Source: an uncultured Spirochaetaceae bacterium (GTDB lineage Bacteria; Spirochaetota; Spirochaetia; Treponematales; Treponemataceae). Taken from it: a stretch of 64,000 nucleotides of DNA. This document shows, piece after piece, positions 59,723-64,000 of this stretch. Location of the stretch: assembly GCA_902785455.1 (NCBI GenBank), contig CACZYY010000005.1, forward strand, positions 1 to 64,000. Reading direction: 5' to 3'. The translations under genes and the position numbers were made by a program. A model generated the notes under the pieces. It saw nothing but the letters and a program-made list of their open reading frames with translations, was not told the DNA's origin and ran no database searches. Position 1 is the first letter of the stretch, and each line of letters begins with the position of its first letter.

Positions 59723-61630
59723 ATGCAGGATTATTTTAACACAGAGAACGGTTCGGTTGAACAGAATGCAAAAGTTGTAATCTTCGCTTTTATAATCATG
59801 GCGATTTTTGCAGTTTATGTGCTCAGGCTTTTTTCTTTGCAGGTTATTGAAGGCGCACAATATCGAAAACAGTCACAGACAATTTCAAGTCAGGTTAAGA
59901 CAATAGATGCTCAGCGTGGTGAAATCTTTGACCGAAATGCTTCGATGCCAATGGTCATCAATACGGATTCTTTTGCTGTTGATTTAATTCCCGCTGAAAT
60001 TCCCGCCGGTCATTATGATTCTGTCACTTCGCGACTGGCAGTTTTTCTTGGAATCTCAAAAAATGAAATAGACCGTAAAATAGAACCTTCACTTCGCCGC
60101 TCATACACAGCTGTTGAAGTACGTTCTAATGTAACTTTCAATACAATTTCTAATATCGCCGAGAATATTACTGATTTGCCAGGTGTTTCATGGAGAAGTA
60201 AGCCTGTACGAAATTATGTTGAGACTGGCTCGATTTCTCATGTTGTCGGTTATGTAGGTGACATCACCAAAGAAGAAGTCAAAGTTATGTATAACATAAC
60301 GGACAAAGATAAACGACGTGTTTATACAAATAAATCTATTATTGGAAAAACTGGCGTTGAAAAACAGTACGATTTGCTTTTGCAGGGGCGACAAGGCCGT
60401 GAAAGCCGTACAGTCGATGTCCGTGGACATATTCTTTCGGACACACCGATTGTTGAGCCTCCGCAGATGGGTAAAAATCTTGTTCTTACAATTGATATGC
60501 GGATTCAGGAGCTTGCAGAAAAGGCTCTTGGTGAACGGGTAGGGGCTGCCGTAGTTTTGCGTCCAAGTAACGGTGAAGTTTTGGCAATGGTTTCTTATCC
60601 TTTTTATGACCAGAATCTTTTCAATGATGACAATGCTTCTGCCCAATATAATAAGCTTGCAACCAGTCCGAACAAACCTTTGTTAAATCGAGCTGTAAAT
60701 GCGGCTTATCCTCCTGCTTCAACATTCAAAATCATTATGTCTACGGCAATGCTTGCAGAAAAAGCTTTTTCTTCTGCAAAAGACATTGATTGTTCTGGCC
60801 GTGTTGATTACGGTAACCGAATATTCCATTGTCACCAGAAATGGGGTCACGGAAAACTCAATATGAAGGAAGCTCTTGCCCAGTCTTGTGACGTTTATTA
60901 TTGGATTGTCGGACGGGATTTTTTGGGCGTAGATAAGATTTCTTCCTATGCAAAGGAATTTGGCTTTGGCGAGAGCCTTGATATTGACTTGCCAGCGCAA
61001 CAGTCTGGCTTTGTTCCTACGGCTCCATGGAAGGAACGCCGCTTCCATCAGAAATGGCTTGGCGGAGATACGATGAATATGTCAATCGGTCAGGGATATA
61101 CTCTTGTTACACCGCTTCATATTGCAAATATGGTCGCAATGGTTGCAAATGAGGGCAAGATTTATCGTCCGCACCTTTTAAAGGAAGTCCGTGATCCGGC
61201 TACAAATGATGTAATCGAGGAAGTTAAACCTCAGATTCTGCATGAGTCCAATATTGATGAGTCAGTTTGGCGAGAAGTTCAGAATGCGATGCGTTATACA
61301 ATCACAGACGGAACCCCGGCCTTTCCTCTTAACAACAAGGTCGTTCAGATTGCCGGAAAAACCGGTACTGCTGAGGTCGGTTCCCTTGACCACTGGCATT
61401 CATGGATGGCTTGTTATGCTCCTTTCAATGCGCCTGTAGAAGAGCAGGTCGTTGTCGTCGTGCTTGTTGAGGCTGCAAATGAATGGGAATGGTGGGCACC
61501 ATATGCGACAAATATAATTTTTCAGGGAATTTTTGCCAATCAGTCTTATGAAGAAGCAGTTCAGGCTCTTCCGGCAAATGTTCGTGATGTAATTCGGTCT
61601 AGAAAACATACAGGTGTCCGCCAGGAGTAA
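59723..61630 (+). CDS. mrdA: Penicillin-binding protein 2 (transpeptidase)
   Basis: Class B penicillin-binding protein (635 residues) of the elongasome. One membrane helix (about 15-35), dimerisation domain with RGEIFDRN (about 67-74), and transpeptidase motifs STFK (about 333), SCD in the SxN position (about 393) and KTGTAE (about 547-552). HSWMACYAPF lies near the end. It pairs with RodA, encoded 11 nt downstream. It could be called pbp2. Confidence 0.94.
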   Translation: MQDYFNTENGSVEQNAKVVIFAFIIMAIFAVYVLRLFSLQVIEGAQYRKQSQTISSQVKTIDAQRGEIFDRNASMPMVINTDSFAVDLIPAEIPAGHYDSVTSRLAVFLGISKNEIDRKIEPSLRRSYTAVEVRSNVTFNTISNIAENITDLPGVSWRSKPVRNYVETGSISHVVGYVGDITKEEVKVMYNITDKDKRRVYTNKSIIGKTGVEKQYDLLLQGRQGRESRTVDVRGHILSDTPIVEPPQMGKNLVLTIDMRIQELAEKALGERVGAAVVLRPSNGEVLAMVSYPFYDQNLFNDDNASAQYNKLATSPNKPLLNRAVNAAYPPASTFKIIMSTAMLAEKAFSSAKDIDCSGRVDYGNRIFHCHQKWGHGKLNMKEALAQSCDVYYWIVGRDFLGVDKISSYAKEFGFGESLDIDLPAQQSGFVPTAPWKERRFHQKWLGGDTMNMSIGQGYTLVTPLHIANMVAMVANEGKIYRPHLLKEVRDPATNDVIEEVKPQILHESNIDESVWREVQNAMRYTITDGTPAFPLNNKVVQIAGKTGTAEVGSLDHWHSWMACYAPFNAPVEEQVVVVVLVEAANEWEWWAPYATNIIFQGIFANQSYEEAVQALPANVRDVIRSRKHTGVRQE

Positions 61631-61641
61631 AGGAAAATTAG

Positions 61642-62961
61642 ATGAAATTGAATTTTAAATTCCTGCAATTTTTTGATTTTATTCTCTTTTTTTGCGTTGC
61701 GGCTCTCGTTACATTCGGTATTCTTTTTATTTATTCTTCGGGTATCAACTCAGACGGCGAGAATGTTTCTTCTGAATATTTAAAACAGATTATTTGGGGC
61801 GGTTCTGGAATGCTCATGATGCTCGGAATTTCACTCCTTGATTACAGGCGTTTTAACCGATACATTCCGCATTTTTTTGCAGGTGCATGTGTGGTTCTTG
61901 TTTTCACAAAGTTTTTTGGTCGTTATGTAAATGGTGCACGAAGCTGGCTCGGTATTGGTCCTTTTGGTATTCAGCCTTCAGAATTTACTAAAGTTGTATT
62001 CATTCTTTTCCTTGCATGGTATTTGGATAAAACTAAGAAGACTCAGGATCAGCGGAAGCGTTTTATCGTCTCACTTGGAATCATGTTTATTCCGATGGGG
62101 CTGATTCTTGCTCAGCCTGACTTGGGAACTTCGCTTGTTTACTTCCCGATTTTCCTTGCGATGACCTTTATCGCGGGAATTCCCGTCCGTTACATTCTTT
62201 TTATCTTCCTCGGCGGAATGATGACGATTATATTTACTGTTCTGCCGATTTGGGAAAGTCAGATTGCTCATCATTCTGTAATTTTTATCCGCGTGCTCAC
62301 AAACACAACATTGAGGCTAATCCTTATTTTTGCGACAGGTTCAATCGGTGTACTCTCTATGCTTGGTATGTTCTTCTACCGGCACAATAAATATTTCTAC
62401 TGGATTTCTTATTTTGCGGCAATTTTCTGTGGAGCTTTGATTTTTTCGTATTGTGCGGGCAAAGTTCTGAAAGAATATCAGGTTATGCGACTTATCGTAT
62501 TTATTGACCCTTATGCTGATCCGCGAGGAGCTGGCTGGAATATCATTCAGTCAAAGACTGCGATTGGTTCTGGCAACTTGTTTGGCCGCGGATATTTGCA
62601 GGGAACGCAGAGTCACTACCGCTTTTTGCCTGAGCAGAGTACGGACTTTATTTTCAGCATTTTGTCTGAAGAACTTGGCTTTGTGGGCTGCATGACGGTT
62701 TTTGCGCTTTACTTTTTGATTTTCATGCGTACGATTTTCATTATCAAGAACGCTTCAAACACATTCGGACTTATGATTGCCTCTGGTGTTCTGGGAATGT
62801 TCGTGTTCCATTTTCTTGTTAATGTCGGAATGGTCATGGGAATTATGCCTATTACAGGAATTCCTCTCCTGTTCTTAAGTTACGGCGGCTCTTCATTGTG
62901 GACGGCGATGATTTGTGTTGGTCTTTTGATGAGCGTATCATCTAGAAAATTCGGTTTTTAA
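61642..62961 (+). CDS. rodA: SEDS glycosyltransferase RodA with an enlarged central region
   Basis: Peptidoglycan glycosyltransferase of the SEDS family, partner of PBP2. The family hallmarks are ARSWLGIGPFGIQPSEFTKV (about 95-114), AQPDLGTS (about 154), AGWNIIQSKTAIGSGNLFGRGYLQGTQ (about 295-321), FLPEQSTDFIFS and GIPLLFLSYGGSS. At 439 residues it exceeds the usual 370-400 by about 60; the extra stretch (about 205-270) contains two additional hydrophobic segments between the GIP and YQVMR motifs. It ends before a family B repeat. Confidence 0.94.
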   Translation: MKLNFKFLQFFDFILFFCVAALVTFGILFIYSSGINSDGENVSSEYLKQIIWGGSGMLMMLGISLLDYRRFNRYIPHFFAGACVVLVFTKFFGRYVNGARSWLGIGPFGIQPSEFTKVVFILFLAWYLDKTKKTQDQRKRFIVSLGIMFIPMGLILAQPDLGTSLVYFPIFLAMTFIAGIPVRYILFIFLGGMMTIIFTVLPIWESQIAHHSVIFIRVLTNTTLRLILIFATGSIGVLSMLGMFFYRHNKYFYWISYFAAIFCGALIFSYCAGKVLKEYQVMRLIVFIDPYADPRGAGWNIIQSKTAIGSGNLFGRGYLQGTQSHYRFLPEQSTDFIFSILSEELGFVGCMTVFALYFLIFMRTIFIIKNASNTFGLMIASGVLGMFVFHFLVNVGMVMGIMPITGIPLLFLSYGGSSLWTAMICVGLLMSVSSRKFGF

Positions 62962-62967
62962 TAATCA

Positions 62968-63021
62968 GACGCAGATGAACACAGATAAATGCTGATAAAT
63001 GAATCTGCGTGTATTTGCGTC
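62968..63021. repeat. Palindromic intergenic repeat family B, short copy
   Basis: GACGCAGATGAACACAGATAA and TGAATCTGCGTGTATTTGCGTC form imperfect inverted ends around a TAAATGCTGATAAAT centre. It lies between rodA and the radical SAM gene. Confidence 0.65.
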
Positions 63022-63040
63022 AAAATATTTTAGGAACATT

Positions 63041-64000
63041 ATGAAACTTATTAATCCTATTGAACTTTTTGGAAATTCTCTTTGCTCTGTGCAGAATCCG
63101 TCAAGCTATATCGGAGGCGAGTTCGGGCAGATTGTTAAGAGTCATGCAGATAATGACAGCCTTTTCAATTTTTGTGTTGCTTTTCCTGATGTTTACACAA
63201 TCGGCATGGCGAACCAGGCAATCAAAATCATTTATAACGGGCTCAATCAAAAAAAAGATGTTCGTTGCGAGAGGGTTTTTGCAGTTGAGACTGATTTTGA
63301 AGATTTGCTCAAAAAATACGACGCTCCTTTGTACACGCTTGAGACAGGAATGCCTTTGAATGAGCTTGACATGATTGGTTTTTCAATTGGTTATGAACTT
63401 GGAATCACTGGCGCGCTTTCAATCCTTGACTTGGGGCGAATTCCGCTTTTAAAAAAGGACAGGGGAGAGAACGATCCGATTGTTATTGCGGGCGGTTGCG
63501 GTTCGACGAACCCGGCTCCTTTCTCGGATTTTTTTGACGCGGTTTTCATCGGTGAGGCCGAGGGCGGAATGTTCGACCTTATCGAAGAATGTGCCGAACT
63601 GAAAAAGAAAGGTGCTGGCCGAAGCGAGATTCTTGCTCATTTTTCAAAGCATCCAAGCGTGTGGACAGAAAACATGAGCGAGGAAACTTGCGGACATTCT
63701 GTAGCGCGCAGGGCTGTATGGGCTGATTTTGGAAAAGTACCTTCGGTAGAATCTTTCATGCCGCTTCCGAATGTAAAGCCTGTCCAGGATCATGGCGTAG
63801 TCGAGATTATGCGTGGATGTCCGAACGGATGCCGTTTCTGTCATGCGGGAGTTTATTACAGGCCCCAGCGTGCAAAAGAAAAGCAGCTCATTTTTGATGA
63901 TGTTGATAAGCTTGTGAATGTGGCTGGCTACCGTGAAATATCCCTCACATCTCTTTCGAGCGCGGATTATCCTGATATTGAGAACTTGCTTGATGATTTG
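63041..64000 (+). CDS. B12-binding-domain radical SAM protein, N-terminal part
   Basis: An open frame of 320 codons that runs off the window. The N-terminal region has a B12-binding-like Rossmann part (FCVAFPDVYTIGMANQA; FSIGYELGITGALSILDLGRIPLL; VIAGGCGSTNPAPFSDFFDAVFIGEAE). The radical SAM [4Fe-4S] motif is GCPNGCRFCHAG (about residues 262-273, CxxxCxxC), followed by YYRPQRAKE. This matches the TIGR03960-type family, which in some genomes is fused to or followed by a TIGR03936 partner. The reaction is not settled. Confidence 0.85.
   Translation, partial: MKLINPIELFGNSLCSVQNPSSYIGGEFGQIVKSHADNDSLFNFCVAFPDVYTIGMANQAIKIIYNGLNQKKDVRCERVFAVETDFEDLLKKYDAPLYTLETGMPLNELDMIGFSIGYELGITGALSILDLGRIPLLKKDRGENDPIVIAGGCGSTNPAPFSDFFDAVFIGEAEGGMFDLIEECAELKKKGAGRSEILAHFSKHPSVWTENMSEETCGHSVARRAVWADFGKVPSVESFMPLPNVKPVQDHGVVEIMRGCPNGCRFCHAGVYYRPQRAKEKQLIFDDVDKLVNVAGYREISLTSLSSADYPDIENLLDDL

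Overview
The window is most likely a chromosomal segment of a host-associated (gut- or rumen-type) Treponema. The evidence is a spirochaete-style V-type ATPase operon (E, DUF2764, A, B, D, I, K), a minimal Rnf-like cluster next to a GH57-like gene, relaxed lipoboxes, a flgG/flgJ flagellar rod pair, and an mreBCD-pbp2-rodA cluster. The organism is called from gene content only. No phage, plasmid, insertion sequence or CRISPR array was seen.

Layout. 1-4.9 kb: an acetolactate synthase large subunit (+), tRNA-Val (-), and an aconitase-comFB pair (-). 4.9-15.1 kb: one tightly packed + strand run of a lipoprotein, a PilZ-sized hypothetical, a DUF212 membrane protein, a polytopic membrane protein, a six-gene rnfCDGEAB-like cluster and a GH57-like protein. 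15.1-16.8 kb: flgG and flgJ (-). 16.9-20.3 kb: a Wzz-like protein and an SLBB polysaccharide-export protein. 20.4 kb: a 56-residue zinc-ribbon gene (-). 20.7-28.2 kb: the V-ATPase operon, whose rotor ring carries a sodium-binding signature. 28.2-28.7 kb: a repeat-rich stretch, then tRNA-Leu. 28.8-31.9 kb: three reverse-strand genes, including a receiver protein with a long acidic repeat linker. 32-45.5 kb: mfd, a solute-binding protein, dCMP deaminase, thrC, a lipoprotein, alr, folC, trpS, yicC and cmk, separated by palindromic intergenic repeats. 45.5-49 kb: small genes, chorismate mutase, tRNA-Thr/Tyr, a CCA-adding-type nucleotidyltransferase and tRNA-Phe/Gly. 49-54.9 kb: a broken metallo-beta-lactamase gene, a small ORF, mltG, dnaG and rpoD. 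55-63 kb: a CdsZ-like zinc-ribbon protein, RNase P RNA, a TPR protein and mreB-mreC-mreD-pbp2-rodA. The right edge holds the start of a B12-binding radical SAM protein.

Most notable. The Rnf-like cluster keeps the gene order and the folds, but most cofactor positions known from Rnf are absent: the RnfC glycine-rich FMN/NADH motif, the RnfD and RnfG flavinylation motifs, the membrane [2Fe-2S] cysteines of RnfA and RnfE, and the extra RnfB clusters. Only ferredoxin-type cysteine motifs in RnfC and RnfB remain. The adjacent GH57-like protein has Asn where the family nucleophile Glu should be. This reads as a conserved but repurposed membrane complex.

Other points are two internal deletions (out of frame in the MBL-fold gene, in frame in trpS), at least three families of intergenic repeats, apparently leaderless transcripts for alr and dCMP deaminase, and C55 in the T-loop of three of six tRNAs.
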